From positions 1 to 64,000 of the forward strand of contig BQJK01000005.1 of NCBI GenBank assembly GCA_021604665.1: 64,000 nucleotides of DNA, read 5' to 3'. Positions 6,503-16,017 of the stretch are shown here, piece after piece. A program made the position numbers and the translations under genes. The notes under the pieces were generated by a model that did no database searches, was not told the DNA's origin, and saw only the letters and a list, made by a program, of their open reading frames with translations. Within the stretch, counting starts at the first letter, position 1, and each line of letters starts with the position of its first letter. Origin of the DNA: Rhodomicrobium sp. (lineage in GTDB: Bacteria; Pseudomonadota; Alphaproteobacteria; Rhizobiales; HXMU1428-3).

Positions 6503-8761
6503 ATGGCACATTCACATGATCGCGGCGCTGCAAAGGCAGAAGACCATTCTGGCTGTAAAGATCACGGTCACCACAAACCTTCCAGCGATAAGCCTGGAAA
6601 AGGCAGCAAATACGATAAAGTGCCGGAAGGGTTCCGCGGAACGGTTTATACTTGCCCGATGCACCCAGAGGTTCGTCAGCCAAAAGCTGGGTCATGTCCG
6701 CTCTGTGGTATGGGTCTTGAAGCCGAAACAGCATCGGCAGGTGATGATGACGGGCCGAATATGGAGTTAGTGGATTTTACACGGCGTTTCTGGGTAGCTG
6801 CAGTTTTAACCATCCCACTCCTTATTTTGACGATGTCCCCCTTCGTTGGGCTGACTGCAATTCGAGAGTTCTTTGGGGAGCGTACTACGCTGTGGATAGA
6901 GTTTGCGTTAGGCACGCCTGTAATTCTGTGGTCGGGCTGGCCGTTTTTTGTGCGGGGGTTTCAGTCCTTCCGCAGCATGAACCTGAATATGTTTAGTTTA
7001 ATCGCTATGGGTACGGGTGCGGCCTATATTTTCAGTATCGTTGCCGTGCTGATACCCGGTATTTTCCCTGATGGGTTCCGTGACGAGGGAGGCCATGTTG
7101 GTGTGTATTTTGAAGCCGCCGCCGTTATTATAACGCTGGTTCTTCTGGGTCAGATTATGGAGCTGAGGGCGCGTGAACGTACAGGCTCGGCGATCAAAGC
7201 GTTACTCGATATGGCAGCGAAGACCGCCCGTGTAATCCGCGAGGACGGTACAGAAGAAGTTATCGCACTTGAGGATATGCAGGTTGGTGACAAGTTGCGC
7301 GTCCGACCGGGCGATAAAGTGCCGGTTGATGGCAAAGTGCTTGAAGGCCGTTCTTCGGTGGATGAATCGATGATATCCGGTGAGCCGATGCCGGTTGAAA
7401 AGGTCGCCGGGGATGCTGTCACAGGAGCCACAATAAACGGCACAGGCAGCCTGATCATTGAAGCCACGCGGGTGGGCGCGGATACCATGCTTTCGCAAAT
7501 CGTTGAGATGGTTGCAGGCGCACAGAGATCACGTGCGCCGATCCAGAAATATGCCGATATGGTTGCCGGGTATTTCGTGCCGGTGGTGATTCTTGTTGCT
7601 ATTTTAGCCTTTATTGGTTGGGCGGTCTGGGGGCCAGCTCCGGCACTGTCTTACGGTCTGGTGGCGGCAGTGGCGGTACTCATTATCGCATGCCCCTGTG
7701 CACTTGGACTTGCAACACCCATGTCGATCATGACTGCAACCGGGCGTGGCGCACAGGCCGGGGTTTTGATTAAAAATGCCGAAGCACTGGAGCGTTTTGA
7801 AAAAGTAACCATACTGATTGTTGATAAAACCGGCACGCTGACCGAAGGAAAGCCTAAACTGGTAGCCGTGCTTCCTGAAGATGGCCATGACGAGGCCGAG
7901 GTGCTTCGCCTTGCCGCATCCTTAGAGCGCGGCAGCGAACACCCACTGGCAGAAGCGATTGTTCGCGGCGCAGAAGAGCGCAAGGTTGACATGGCAGACG
8001 CCACGGATTTTGAAGCCGTTACCGGCAAGGGCGTGAAAGGCGTGGTGGATGGCCATGAAGTAGCTCTCGGCAATGCCGCGCTTATCTCCGATATGGGGCT
8101 GGATAGCGGTGCATTGGTTGAAACGGCGAATGCGCGGCGGGATGAAGGTGAAACTGTGATGTTTGTCGTGCTTGATGGTGCGATTGCCGGACTGGTCAGC
8201 GTGGCCGATCCAGTCAAAGAAACAACGCCTGCGGCTTTAAAAGAACTGCATGATCTTGGTTTTAGGATCATTATGGCGACCGGCGATAATGAACGCACGG
8301 CGAAGTCTGTGGCAGCAAAGCTGGGTATTGATGAAATTCGCGCCGATGTTCTGCCCGAAGACAAAGCCAACATTATCAAGGAGCTTCAGACCCAAGGCTT
8401 TAAAGTCGCTATGGCCGGTGACGGGGTGAATGATGCACCTGCACTCGCACAGGCCGATGTTGGGATTGCGATGGGAACTGGCGCGGATGTCGCGATTGAA
8501 AGCGCAGGATTTACGCTGATTAAAGGCAATCTTGACGGCATTGTGCGTGCTCGCCGCCTCGTGCAAGCAACCATGCGTAATATTCGGCAGAATTTGTTCT
8601 TTGCGCTTATATATAATGCTGCCGGTGTGCCTGTGGCAGCAGGGCTTTTATTCCCCGTATTTGGCATATTGATCAGCCCGATGTTCGCTGCTTTTGCTAT
8701 GAGCGCTTCTTCATTCTCGGTGGTGATGAATGCGCTGCGTTTACGGCATGTAAAAATTTAA
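6503..8761 (+). CDS. copA: P1B-type copper-exporting ATPase
   Basis: The 752-residue ATPase pumps Cu(I) out of the cytoplasm. Its N-terminus is His-rich (MAHSHDRG...DHGHHK) and carries a heavy-metal-binding domain of the YTCPMHP...CPLCGM type (residues 49-70) instead of the usual ferredoxin-like CxxC domain. The transmembrane CPC metal site is at 397-399, the phosphorylation motif DKTGT at 441-445, the P1B signature SEHP with HP at 480-481, and the hinge GDGVND at 639-644. GAGGAG precedes the ATG, which follows the permease stop without a gap. CPC plus this N-domain fit the CopA/CopB group; Cu(I) rather than Ag or Zn export is inferred from context. Confidence 0.96.
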   Translation: MAHSHDRGAAKAEDHSGCKDHGHHKPSSDKPGKGSKYDKVPEGFRGTVYTCPMHPEVRQPKAGSCPLCGMGLEAETASAGDDDGPNMELVDFTRRFWVAAVLTIPLLILTMSPFVGLTAIREFFGERTTLWIEFALGTPVILWSGWPFFVRGFQSFRSMNLNMFSLIAMGTGAAYIFSIVAVLIPGIFPDGFRDEGGHVGVYFEAAAVIITLVLLGQIMELRARERTGSAIKALLDMAAKTARVIREDGTEEVIALEDMQVGDKLRVRPGDKVPVDGKVLEGRSSVDESMISGEPMPVEKVAGDAVTGATINGTGSLIIEATRVGADTMLSQIVEMVAGAQRSRAPIQKYADMVAGYFVPVVILVAILAFIGWAVWGPAPALSYGLVAAVAVLIIACPCALGLATPMSIMTATGRGAQAGVLIKNAEALERFEKVTILIVDKTGTLTEGKPKLVAVLPEDGHDEAEVLRLAASLERGSEHPLAEAIVRGAEERKVDMADATDFEAVTGKGVKGVVDGHEVALGNAALISDMGLDSGALVETANARRDEGETVMFVVLDGAIAGLVSVADPVKETTPAALKELHDLGFRIIMATGDNERTAKSVAAKLGIDEIRADVLPEDKANIIKELQTQGFKVAMAGDGVNDAPALAQADVGIAMGTGADVAIESAGFTLIKGNLDGIVRARRLVQATMRNIRQNLFFALIYNAAGVPVAAGLLFPVFGILISPMFAAFAMSASSFSVVMNALRLRHVKI

Positions 8762-9202
8762 GTAGAGCAAGCAATAACCAGGAAAAATATTGCAGGTAAG
8801 AAAGGATTTATTATTGGCATTGCTGTTGAGCATTCCATTGCATGGGGCTGTGCCAAAGCCATTCATGAGGCCAGTGCCGCGTTGGCAATATATGGGGCAA
8901 GTTGGATTTTGTGCTCCATTCCATTGCCTTTGCGCCGAAGGGATATCTGCATGGGCGCGTGACAAATTGCTCATGTCAAGGATTGCTCGCCGCTATGGAT
9001 ATTAAGAAGGTAGGAACGTCACAAACTGAAAGCCAGTCTGCCACTAATGAGCATATCGGCAAAGCAGGCGACCGGAAGTTTGTCCGGCACAAAGAAAAGC
9101 CTCATGAGCCTAAGTGGCCAAGTCAATTCAACCAAAAGCAAATGAGGGATAAGACTTCTTCCCGCGTATAATCCTGTATGGATTAAAAAATCGGAGGATA
9201 GG
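8762..9202. other. 441-base gap after copA with no supported gene
   Basis: Several short overlapping frames exist on the plus strand. One reads GFIIGIAVEHSIAWGCAKAI but has no start codon; another could start at 8995 and give a 58-residue lysine-rich peptide ending at 9171. Neither matches a family I know. A TATAAT hexamer lies at 9167-9172, 30 bases before the next gene, but with no good -35 partner. The stretch may contain a decayed copper gene. Confidence 0.35.
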
Positions 9203-9532
9203 ATGTCTGACAAAAATTTGGACGATACGTTTGCATCAATTTCCAGAAAGCAACCGGATACCGGAAAATTATCGAAACTGGAGTCCGATGTCTGGAACAG
9301 AATTTACCTCTGCGAAACGACCTGGCAGCAAAAAATCATAACGGTGCTTATTATGCCTCGCTTTCAAGCCTCGGCGTTGGCGTTGGCTCTTATACTGGGA
9401 ATAAGCGTTAGCCCGTTACTTATGTCAGGATATTTACCTGATCCCGAAGCCGAAAGCGAAGTTTTCAATTTGGGTATCTTCGGCAAGAATAATCCCTATA
9501 TCGCAGCCAACCTGATCGACAGAATAAAATGA
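9203..9532 (+). CDS. CnrY-like single-pass anti-sigma factor
   Basis: The 109-residue protein has a polar cytosolic N-terminal half (residues 1-50), one membrane helix (about 55-75, SALALALILGISVSPLLM) and a short periplasmic tail. Sequence similarity alone is weak. The call rests on its place directly before a CnrX-like periplasmic sensor and an ECF sigma factor, the same Y-X-H order as the cobalt/nickel cnrYXH regulator of Cupriavidus, where CnrY holds the sigma factor at the membrane. Its stop overlaps the next start (ATGA). AGGA lies before the ATG. If correct, the N-terminal segment binds the sigma factor until the sensor detects metal. Confidence 0.6.
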   Translation: MSDKNLDDTFASISRKQPDTGKLSKLESDVWNRIYLCETTWQQKIITVLIMPRFQASALALALILGISVSPLLMSGYLPDPEAESEVFNLGIFGKNNPYIAANLIDRIK

Positions 9533-9978
9533 TACAACGTTATTTCACAGCAATACTATTTCTGGTTTTGTTTTTAACAACAGCATTTGCAGGACTTTAT
9601 ATTGGTCAGAGTTATTTACATTCTGACACTGGCCAGCACGGCACTCATGGCGATCATTGGCACAATATGTTCCATGAGAGACTGCAGATCACCAAAGCCC
9701 AGGAACAACAATTACTTGTAATTGAAAACCGGTTCCACGCGCAGCGCACAGCACTCGAAAATGAAATTTACCGGGCAAACCAGCAGTTGGCCACAGCCAT
9801 AAGAAAAGACAAGGCTTTCAGCCCGCAAGTGCAGGAGGCAACCAACAAAATCCACAAGACCATGGGGGAATTACAAAACGCTACCATAAAGCATTACTTT
9901 CAAATGCGCCCGGTACTCACCGATGAACAAAATCTGAAATTGGAAAAAATGGTCACAGATGCGCTCGAATCAAAATAA
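9529..9978 (+). CDS. CnrX-like periplasmic heavy-metal sensor
   Basis: The 149-residue protein has an N-terminal membrane anchor (FTAILFLVLFLTTAFAGLYI) and a helical periplasmic domain. Its start HGTHGDHWHNMFHERLQITKAQ resembles the metal-binding helix of CnrX/NccX, where histidines and a methionine coordinate Ni or Co. The rest is a helical hairpin ending YFQMRPVLTDEQNLKLEKM, a family signature (heavy-metal-resistance, CnrX/Spy-like). It overlaps both neighbours, so translation is coupled. It probably relays metal binding to the CnrY-like protein. Which metal it sees is not clear; in this island copper is most likely. Confidence 0.8.
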   Translation: MIQRYFTAILFLVLFLTTAFAGLYIGQSYLHSDTGQHGTHGDHWHNMFHERLQITKAQEQQLLVIENRFHAQRTALENEIYRANQQLATAIRKDKAFSPQVQEATNKIHKTMGELQNATIKHYFQMRPVLTDEQNLKLEKMVTDALESK

Positions 9979-10567
9979 TAACGAGCCAATCAATGACCAA
10001 ACCTCAGATAAAGATCTTATTCAATTTGTATCTAATGGGCGCGAAGCCGCTCTGAATGAGCTCATGGCTCGCTATAAACATAAGTTATTCGCCTTCATTT
10101 TAAAGTATGTGCAAGATGAAGATGTTGCCTACGACATTCTGCAAGAGACATTTATCCGGGTTTACACAAAAGCGAATAGCTACAAATCTCAATTTTCGCT
10201 TTCAACCTGGATCCATCAAATTGCTGTAAATCTTTGTCGCGATTGGGGGAGGAAACAAAGGATAAGGCATTTTGTTTCCCTTGACAGCTATGTGACTCCC
10301 GGCAGCACGCAAAGCCTTGCGGATATTATAGAAGACCCAAATGCCAACGTTGAAAATCAGGCATCTGATCGCATGCAAATTGAACTCCTGGATAAGGAAA
10401 TTCAAAAATTGCCCCACAAACTGAAATCAGCGCTCATTCTTTTTACTGTCGAGGGTTACTCACAAGAGGAATGTGCGGAAATTTTGCAGGTGACGCCAAA
10501 AACTGTTGAGATGAGAGTTTATAGAGCCAGAAAAATCCTCTTACAAAATTTACCCGATATTTTTTGA
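9959..10567 (+). CDS. ECF-family RNA polymerase sigma factor (CnrH-like)
   Basis: The 202-residue protein has sigma region 2 (LNELMARYKHKLFAFILKYVQDEDVAYDILQETFIRVY, about residues 35-70, with the DxxQETF core) and region 4 (about 140-195: LPHKLKSALIL, then EGYSQEECAEIL and TVEMRVYRARKIL). There is no region 3, as in all ECF sigmas. It overlaps the sensor gene by 20 bases. Released from its anti-sigma it would direct polymerase to the exported metal-binding proteins just downstream and probably its own operon. The target promoter sequence cannot be deduced from one site. Confidence 0.92.
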   Translation: MRSNQNNNEPINDQTSDKDLIQFVSNGREAALNELMARYKHKLFAFILKYVQDEDVAYDILQETFIRVYTKANSYKSQFSLSTWIHQIAVNLCRDWGRKQRIRHFVSLDSYVTPGSTQSLADIIEDPNANVENQASDRMQIELLDKEIQKLPHKLKSALILFTVEGYSQEECAEILQVTPKTVEMRVYRARKILLQNLPDIF

Positions 10568-10630
10568 GGGGTTGCCGAACTTTATACGTAGAAGCTTCAT
10601 GACCAGCTTCCAAAATAAAGGTTATTGGAA

Positions 10631-10915
10631 ATGAAAGCACGAATAAGCACGACCGTATCGACGCTTGTTGCGATGGTTCTCATCGGCACCAACGCCCAGG
10701 CTCATAGAAATATTGCCTTCAAAAACAACGCGTTCAAAACCCATTCAACATATGTAACTCCGCAAAAAGATCCTGAGCATTTTACACGATACAATGCATC
10801 GCGAACCTGCGGCCAAGGACATAACGCGATGAATGCGCAACACAGACGATCACATCAATATCGTCGGCCCCACACACATATCTACATGCCATGGCATCCG
10901 GGCTGCGACGGGTAA
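10631..10915 (+). CDS. Small exported His-rich protein
   Basis: The 94-residue protein has a signal peptide (MKARISTTVSTLVAMVLIGTNAQA) and a mature part rich in histidine, arginine and asparagine with two cysteines (RTCGQGHNAMN and HPGCDG). I do not recognise a family. It lies 63 bases after the ECF sigma gene on the same strand and is likely co-transcribed. The ATG at 10631 is used; a TTG two codons upstream is also open. Histidine clusters such as HTHIYMPWH could bind copper in the periplasm, which is inference. Confidence 0.55.
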   Translation: MKARISTTVSTLVAMVLIGTNAQAHRNIAFKNNAFKTHSTYVTPQKDPEHFTRYNASRTCGQGHNAMNAQHRRSHQYRRPHTHIYMPWHPGCDG

Positions 10916-11034
10916 GCGTAACCCTTCAGTTACACCCCTTAAAAATACAGTTGATTATTTACCTTCAAATACCGCCGCGAAAACAACTGTGATAATATGT
11001 TTAGGCAAATTGAAATGGCATTAGATACAGGTTC

Positions 11035-11457
11035 ATGAGCAAAATTATTGCACTGGTGACAGTTTTATCTGTTTTGACTGGTTCCTGTTGTTCCGGTTCA
11101 CTCTCTGTTTTTGCCTCCGACAATCATCACAAAAATATCGTCACACAGAGTGCCGACGCTCATCACAATGATCATGCCCAAGACCACGCGCATGAACATT
11201 CACAAGACACTCATTCAGGCGAGCCTTGCGATCATAGCTCGCTCGATTGTCTTCAGCAAATTGCCCTCAATACAGCTAGTGATAAATTCCCCAAACCGGG
11301 CGTTTACGCAGCAAAGAATGAGGAACAAGGCCTAGCCTGCTCATATTCGCAGGATTTGCAGAATTGCCGGTATCCCGCGATCTATGACCGGCTGACTGAG
11401 GCGCAGACGACAAAATCGCCTCCCATTCTGCATCTGACAGGACGATTCCGTCTTTAG
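11035..11457 (+). CDS. Exported His-rich metal-island protein
   Basis: The 140-residue protein has a signal peptide ending near SVFA, a strongly His/Asp-rich stretch (residues 31-65 with repeated HH, HDH and HEH) and a C-terminal half with several Cys (CDHSS, DCLQQ, LACSYS, QNCRY). Such proteins are common before TolC-type genes in metal-resistance operons and are thought to bind metal in the periplasm; no defined function is known. Spacing to neighbours is 100-120 bases on the same strand. Confidence 0.65.
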   Translation: MSKIIALVTVLSVLTGSCCSGSLSVFASDNHHKNIVTQSADAHHNDHAQDHAHEHSQDTHSGEPCDHSSLDCLQQIALNTASDKFPKPGVYAAKNEEQGLACSYSQDLQNCRYPAIYDRLTEAQTTKSPPILHLTGRFRL

Positions 11458-11573
11458 GTCACTCTCCCTCCACAAAATTAAACATCTCGAAATTTGCGGT
11501 TTCTCAACGCCGTAGATGGATCGTTTGCCTGTAAATTTAATTTACGTTCGGCAGAAATCTCAGGGGGAATGCT

Positions 11574-11825
11574 GTGTTACGACCGATAATATTGGGCCTG
11601 ATAACCACCGTTGGTTTGTCGGGTTGTCTAAGAGAAACACCGGGAATTTATTTGCCGGTTGGCCATCCGGCTGACCCGGGGACCCGCGCGGGTGCGCCAA
11701 TTCCGATAACCAGAGCACTGGCTCCAGAATTCCCTGATGTGCAACCAGACCTTCGAGAATCAAAGCCTGAGAAAAAAATGATGCCAGCCAATGACCATTC
11801 CGGTCATCAGATGAATAAACAATGA
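11574..11825 (+). CDS. Small lipoprotein
   Basis: A GTG start after GGGGGAA opens an 83-residue protein with a lipoprotein signal: hydrophobic ILGLITTVGLSGC, lipidation at Cys18. The mature part is proline-rich and ends HDSGHQM-like with His and Met residues. Family unknown. Its stop region overlaps the following TolC-type reading frame, so the two are likely one transcript. It may assist the outer membrane channel or bind metal. Confidence 0.65.
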   Translation: MLRPIILGLITTVGLSGCLRETPGIYLPVGHPADPGTRAGAPIPITRALAPEFPDVQPDLRESKPEKKMMPANDHSGHQMNKQ

Positions 11826-11842
11826 GCCTGTGGGGGAACAAG

Positions 11843-13267
11843 ATGTTTAAGAATTTACAACCTGCAGCACTGATTATAATCAGCATGGTTGGATTGACCG
11901 GCTGCGCTCAGCTTTCAGCTGAACAAGCGTTTCAGGAGGTCTCATATGACGTTCTGGAGAGAACCGGTCGCAGGATCATGTGGGACTCCGGCACAGCTGA
12001 TGATCTCCAGGCACGTGATGTCATGAAATCGGTTCTGGGGCGCCCGTTATCAGCAAAAAATACAATCCAGATTGCTTTGCTGAACAACAGAGACCTGCAA
12101 GCCGCCTACACCAAATTAGGGGTTGCACAAGCGGACCTGGTGCAGGCCGGACTGCTGCGAAACCCGATCCTGGATGGCGCGATAACATTCCCGGAAGGAG
12201 TTAGCACACCCAACCTTACATTCGGAATTGCCATTAAATTTATTGAGATTCTCTGGATACCTTTGAAAAGAGAGATCGCCCAATCCGAACTCGAAGCGGT
12301 AAAATTCGAAATCACCGGAATGGTGATCGACATGGTGGCACGAACACACACCGCATATATCGATTATGTCGCGGCGCGCCAGCAAGTTGAATTGCTGCAA
12401 CAGGTGGTTACTTCCTCAAGGGCAACAGTTGAAGCCGCGAGCGCGATACGCAAAGCAGGCAACTACACGGCGCTTCAATTTGACCAACAGAAAAATATTC
12501 TGACCCTGGCAAAACTCAATCTTGCCAAAGCTAAAGCTCACGAAGCCGAAATGAAAGAAAAGCTCAACGTGTTGATGGGTTTAACCGGGCGGGACATTCA
12601 GTGGCGGGCACCAAACAGGTTGCCTACTCTGCCAGCCGATGACCTGAAAACCGCCAACATAGAACGCCTCGCAATTGAGAACAGTGTTGATCTGGCCAAA
12701 GTCGGGCAATCACTGCTCACTCTTGCAACAAAATATCGGTTAACACGCAAGCAGTCCATCATCCCTGATCTTGAAGTTGGCGCCGAGTATGAACGAGACG
12801 ACGGCGAAAAGGAATTCGGTCCGACCTTCGAAATCGAAATTCCCATTTTTGATATGGGAGAAGCCAAGCGCGCCAAGGTCAAACTCGAGATTGAAAAGCT
12901 CAGAAATCAATACTGGGCTTTGGGTATCAAAATCAGATCTGCCGCGCGATTAAACAGAGCCAAGCTTTTAACTACCCGGAAGATAACAACATACTATCAA
13001 AACACTGTTTTGCCGGAAAATATGCAGATCGTCTCTGGGATGCAGCGAGACTATAACGCGATGCAGGCCGGTGTCTTTCAGCTGATAACGGCAAAACGCC
13101 AGCAAATATTTTCTGGCCAAAAATACATAGAAGCCCAACAGGACTATTGGCATGCGCGCATTGCCTTAAAGCAACTCATCCACGGGCGGCTGCCCGGAGA
13201 CATGGGCGATATGGAATCCGGCGGCGCGGTCGCATCAGTAGATAATGCAGAAGGAGGAGGTCACTAA
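11843..13267 (+). CDS. TolC/CusC-family outer membrane efflux lipoprotein
   Basis: The 474-residue protein starts at ATG 11843 after GGGGGAACAAG; an in-frame ATG at 11822 lacks a ribosome site. The N-terminus is a lipoprotein signal ending VGLTGC. The remainder has the two repeated outer-membrane-factor domains: NNRDLQAAYTKLGVAQADL and AGLLRNPIL in the first half and long helical hairpins ending in the second repeat, FEIEIPIFDMGEAKRAKV. These trimers form the exit duct of tripartite efflux pumps. No RND pump or adaptor gene is in this window, so the partner is unknown. In copper islands such channels often stand beside the multicopper oxidase, as here. Confidence 0.9.
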   Translation: MFKNLQPAALIIISMVGLTGCAQLSAEQAFQEVSYDVLERTGRRIMWDSGTADDLQARDVMKSVLGRPLSAKNTIQIALLNNRDLQAAYTKLGVAQADLVQAGLLRNPILDGAITFPEGVSTPNLTFGIAIKFIEILWIPLKREIAQSELEAVKFEITGMVIDMVARTHTAYIDYVAARQQVELLQQVVTSSRATVEAASAIRKAGNYTALQFDQQKNILTLAKLNLAKAKAHEAEMKEKLNVLMGLTGRDIQWRAPNRLPTLPADDLKTANIERLAIENSVDLAKVGQSLLTLATKYRLTRKQSIIPDLEVGAEYERDDGEKEFGPTFEIEIPIFDMGEAKRAKVKLEIEKLRNQYWALGIKIRSAARLNRAKLLTTRKITTYYQNTVLPENMQIVSGMQRDYNAMQAGVFQLITAKRQQIFSGQKYIEAQQDYWHARIALKQLIHGRLPGDMGDMESGGAVASVDNAEGGGH

Positions 13268-14703
13268 TGGATAGATCTCGAAGAGAATTTTTAACGAAGT
13301 CAGGGCTTGTGCTGGTAGGCGCGACGTTGGCGAGCAAGGAAGTGTTGGCTCAGAGCAAGCATGAAGGGCACAACATGCCCGACCCGCATGCAGGCCATAA
13401 AATGGAAATGGGCCAGAAAAAAATGGCCCCCGCAACAGTCACCGGCGCGGGAAAATACAGCACGCCCATGGGTAACTCATTTTATGCGCGATCGGTCGAC
13501 CCGGCAGAAAATTTCAACCCCGGCGAACCTGGCAAAGATTATACGCCTGTTGTTGTTCCGAACGGAAGCACGCTGCCCTTCAAAATTGTCGACGGCTTCA
13601 AGGTTTTTCACCTCACAGCTGAAGAAGTCTTCCATGAATTTGCGCCCGGTCTCAAATCACATTGCTGGGGCTATAACGGGCAGGTTCATGGCCCTGTTAT
13701 TGAAGCTGTCGAAGGCGACAACCTGCGCATCTATGTCACCAACAAGCTGGAAGTGCCAACGACTGTGCATTGGCACGGCCTGATCCTGCCGATGGGAATG
13801 GACGGTGTTGCTGGTCTGACGCAACGAACAATTTTACCTGGTGAAACATTCAAATATGAATACAAGCTCGTTCAGCATGGCACGTTGATGTATCACTCCC
13901 ACAAAGACACCATGACCCAGGAGGGAATGGGGTTGATGGGAATGTTCATTGTCCATCCGCGCAAACCGAAAAGAGAGCGCCCTGATCGAGATTTTGTTCT
14001 GCTGATGTCTGAGTGGGACATTAAGCCCGGAACCTATCGACCAGACACCTCGGTTTCAAGTGGCTTCAATACGCTGACCTTGAATGCGAAGGTGTTTCCC
14101 GGCACTGCGCCCCTTGTCTGCAAGCTGAATGAAAAAATACGAATACGGGTCGGGAACCTCTCGGCCATGGATCACCACCCGTTCCACCTGCATGGGCACG
14201 CGTTCAAGGTCACGGAAACAGATGGCGGCGAAATTCCGGAAGCCGGGCAATGGCCAGAAACCACAGTGCTCGTCTCAGTCGGGCAAACCAGAAACATCGA
14301 ATTTGTTGCTGATAACCCGGGTGACTGGGCGATGCACTGCCACATGACGCACCACGTCATGAACCAGATGGGCCATGGCCTGCCGAACATGGTGGGTGTT
14401 GAACCAGGCCAACTCAACCGGCGGGTTAGCGGATTATTGCCGGGCTATATGACGATGGGAACGAATGGTATGGGCGATATGGGTCAACATGCACAGCACA
14501 TGGCAATGCCTGAAAACAGCATACCCATGATGGGCATGCAGGGCCTGCATGACTATATCGGCATGGGTGGCATGTTCACGGTGTTTAAGGTCCGTGAAGG
14601 CATTGAAACCTACGACGATCCCGGCTGGTACAAACCGCCCGAAGGCACGCTCGTTGGCCCCGCAACCAATGAGGAATTAACTCGCGACGGAATTAAGGTT
14701 TAG
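13267..14703 (+). CDS. Tat-exported multicopper oxidase (CopA/CueO type)
   Basis: The 478-residue enzyme has a twin-arginine signal (SRREFLTKSG). All copper ligand blocks are present: HWHG and HSH for the type 2/3 centre in the N-terminal half, HPFHLHGH and HCHMTHH in the C-terminal half, the last carrying the type 1 Cys-His-Met set. The N-terminus has a Met/His-rich stretch (HNMPDPHAGHKMEMG) and the C-terminus a Met-rich tail (GMGDMGQHAQHMAMP), both typical of periplasmic copper oxidases. It oxidises Cu(I) to less toxic Cu(II) using oxygen. The ATG overlaps the TolC-type stop (TAATG), so translation is coupled. It is shorter than plasmid PcoA/CopA oxidases (about 600). Confidence 0.93.
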   Translation: MDRSRREFLTKSGLVLVGATLASKEVLAQSKHEGHNMPDPHAGHKMEMGQKKMAPATVTGAGKYSTPMGNSFYARSVDPAENFNPGEPGKDYTPVVVPNGSTLPFKIVDGFKVFHLTAEEVFHEFAPGLKSHCWGYNGQVHGPVIEAVEGDNLRIYVTNKLEVPTTVHWHGLILPMGMDGVAGLTQRTILPGETFKYEYKLVQHGTLMYHSHKDTMTQEGMGLMGMFIVHPRKPKRERPDRDFVLLMSEWDIKPGTYRPDTSVSSGFNTLTLNAKVFPGTAPLVCKLNEKIRIRVGNLSAMDHHPFHLHGHAFKVTETDGGEIPEAGQWPETTVLVSVGQTRNIEFVADNPGDWAMHCHMTHHVMNQMGHGLPNMVGVEPGQLNRRVSGLLPGYMTMGTNGMGDMGQHAQHMAMPENSIPMMGMQGLHDYIGMGGMFTVFKVREGIETYDDPGWYKPPEGTLVGPATNEELTRDGIKV

Positions 14704-14761
14704 GCAATCGCAGAGACCGGAACAGTTTATACAAACCATGTCGAAAAAAAAGGACTGCCAA

Positions 14762-15316
14762 ATGTCAAATCAAGCAAAAAAAATCAATCGCATTCTCATC
14801 AGTACAATGGCCGCGGTTGCCGCCCTCACCTTTGCCGCTTCGACGCAGGCTTTTGCCGCGGGCTCTGGCCATGATCAACATGCTCATGACAATAAAAATG
14901 CCCACACCATTGCTGGCGGAGAACCGGGAAAAGAATCTGATGTGGTTCGCACAATTGAAGTTATTGCCTCAGATGATCTGACCTTCAGCATACCGTCCCT
15001 GGAAGTAAAGGACGGGGAAACCATCAAATTTATCGTGATTAACAACGGTGAGGCGCCGCATGATTTCACTATTGGAACACCGGAAATTCAAACAGCTCAT
15101 CAAAAGGAAATGTCCAAAATGATGGATGCAATGGATTCACATGATGGTCATAAAATGGAGCACAAAGATCCGAACGCCTTGTTCCTAAATCCTGGTGAGA
15201 GAAAAGAGTTGATCTGGAAATTTAATGAAACAGCCAAACTGGAATTTGGCTGCAATGTTCCAGGTCATTATCAGGCTGGAATGAAAGGGGATATCAAATT
15301 TAACGGTAAGATCTAA
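14762..15316 (+). CDS. Periplasmic cupredoxin-like copper protein
   Basis: The 184-residue protein starts at ATG 14762 (AAGGA upstream) and has a signal peptide ending AFAA. The mature part begins with a His cluster (GHDQHAHD), then a cupredoxin barrel: ETIKFIVINNGEAPHDFTIG with the first His ligand, and the C-terminal loop FGCNVPGHYQAGM with the Cys-His-Met ligands of a type 1 copper site. A His/Met-rich insertion (MMDAMDSHDGHKMEH) sits between. It probably accepts copper or electrons from the oxidase just upstream. A terminator follows. Confidence 0.88.
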   Translation: MSNQAKKINRILISTMAAVAALTFAASTQAFAAGSGHDQHAHDNKNAHTIAGGEPGKESDVVRTIEVIASDDLTFSIPSLEVKDGETIKFIVINNGEAPHDFTIGTPEIQTAHQKEMSKMMDAMDSHDGHKMEHKDPNALFLNPGERKELIWKFNETAKLEFGCNVPGHYQAGMKGDIKFNGKI

Positions 15317-15369
15317 TCCGGTAATATGTATCTTCCCAAGGCTGACAATACACCAATCCTGTACTTCCC

Positions 15370-15420
15370 CTCCCCCCTTAATTAACGGCGCTCTGCTGGT
15401 TGAGGGGGGAGATTTTACTT
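15370..15420 (+). terminator. Rho-independent terminator after the cupredoxin gene
   Basis: CTCCCCCCT (15370-15378) pairs perfectly with AGGGGGGAG (15403-15411), followed by ATTTTACTT. The loop is long (24 bases), which lowers certainty. Confidence 0.6.
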
Positions 15421-15534
15421 ATTGATCCCTTATCCCATTCTTTGGAACCTGATGGTCCAGTTTGATTTTAATTAACTTCAATCATTTCACCTTTTTAGGG
15501 TTTTCTCGATCTCAAAATTAGAAAGAGTATTTTT

Positions 15535-16017
15535 ATGAAGAACCCCTACACAACCTTTATCGCTATGATCGCGACTTCAATTGTCGCTATGTTTGTTATG
15601 ACTTACCTGAACAGTTGGGAATGGTCGCACGTCTTTTGGAGTGAATCACGTGCTTACATGGTCCTTTACATGGGAGCCATCATGGCGGTCATCATGCTTC
15701 TCTTCATGCTTGGCATGTACACCGATAACAACATGAATATGGCCATCATCGCCGGCGCGATAATTGTATTTGGTTCGTCTCTGGCGTTAATGCGGAGCCA
15801 AGCGACGATCGAAGATCAGGCATGGATGAAAGCAATGATCCCTCACCATTCCATCGCCATCCTGACAAGCAGCCGAGCAAAAATATCAGACCCAAGAGTG
15901 CGCAAGCTTGCCGACGAGATTATCGAGGCGCAAAAACGTGAAATCGCTGAGATGAAGGCCCTTATAGCTGATCTAAATGGTGGGCCAAAGGCCACGCCCG
16001 AGATAGACGGGAAATAG
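15535..16017 (+). CDS. DUF305-family membrane protein
   Basis: The 160-residue protein has three hydrophobic segments (about residues 7-25, 42-60 and 68-85) followed by a four-helix-type DUF305 domain: DQAWMKAMIPHHSIAILTS and then KRE.AEM. The MIPHH motif is diagnostic. DUF305 proteins are ferritin-like and recur in copper and other metal islands, with proposed metal binding. It has its own spacing of about 220 bases from the cupredoxin gene and is followed by a terminator, so it may be transcribed separately. Start: AGAAAGAG just before ATG. Confidence 0.85.
   Translation: MKNPYTTFIAMIATSIVAMFVMTYLNSWEWSHVFWSESRAYMVLYMGAIMAVIMLLFMLGMYTDNNMNMAIIAGAIIVFGSSLALMRSQATIEDQAWMKAMIPHHSIAILTSSRAKISDPRVRKLADEIIEAQKREIAEMKALIADLNGGPKATPEIDGK

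Noticed and set aside
7651..8379. Antisense open frame of 242 codons within copA
   Set aside because: It lies opposite the conserved ATPase core, is Ser/Ala-rich without motifs and follows from codon bias of copA.
8995..9171. 58-residue gene after copA
   Set aside because: Weak ribosome site, no family and biased composition; noted only in the gap entry.
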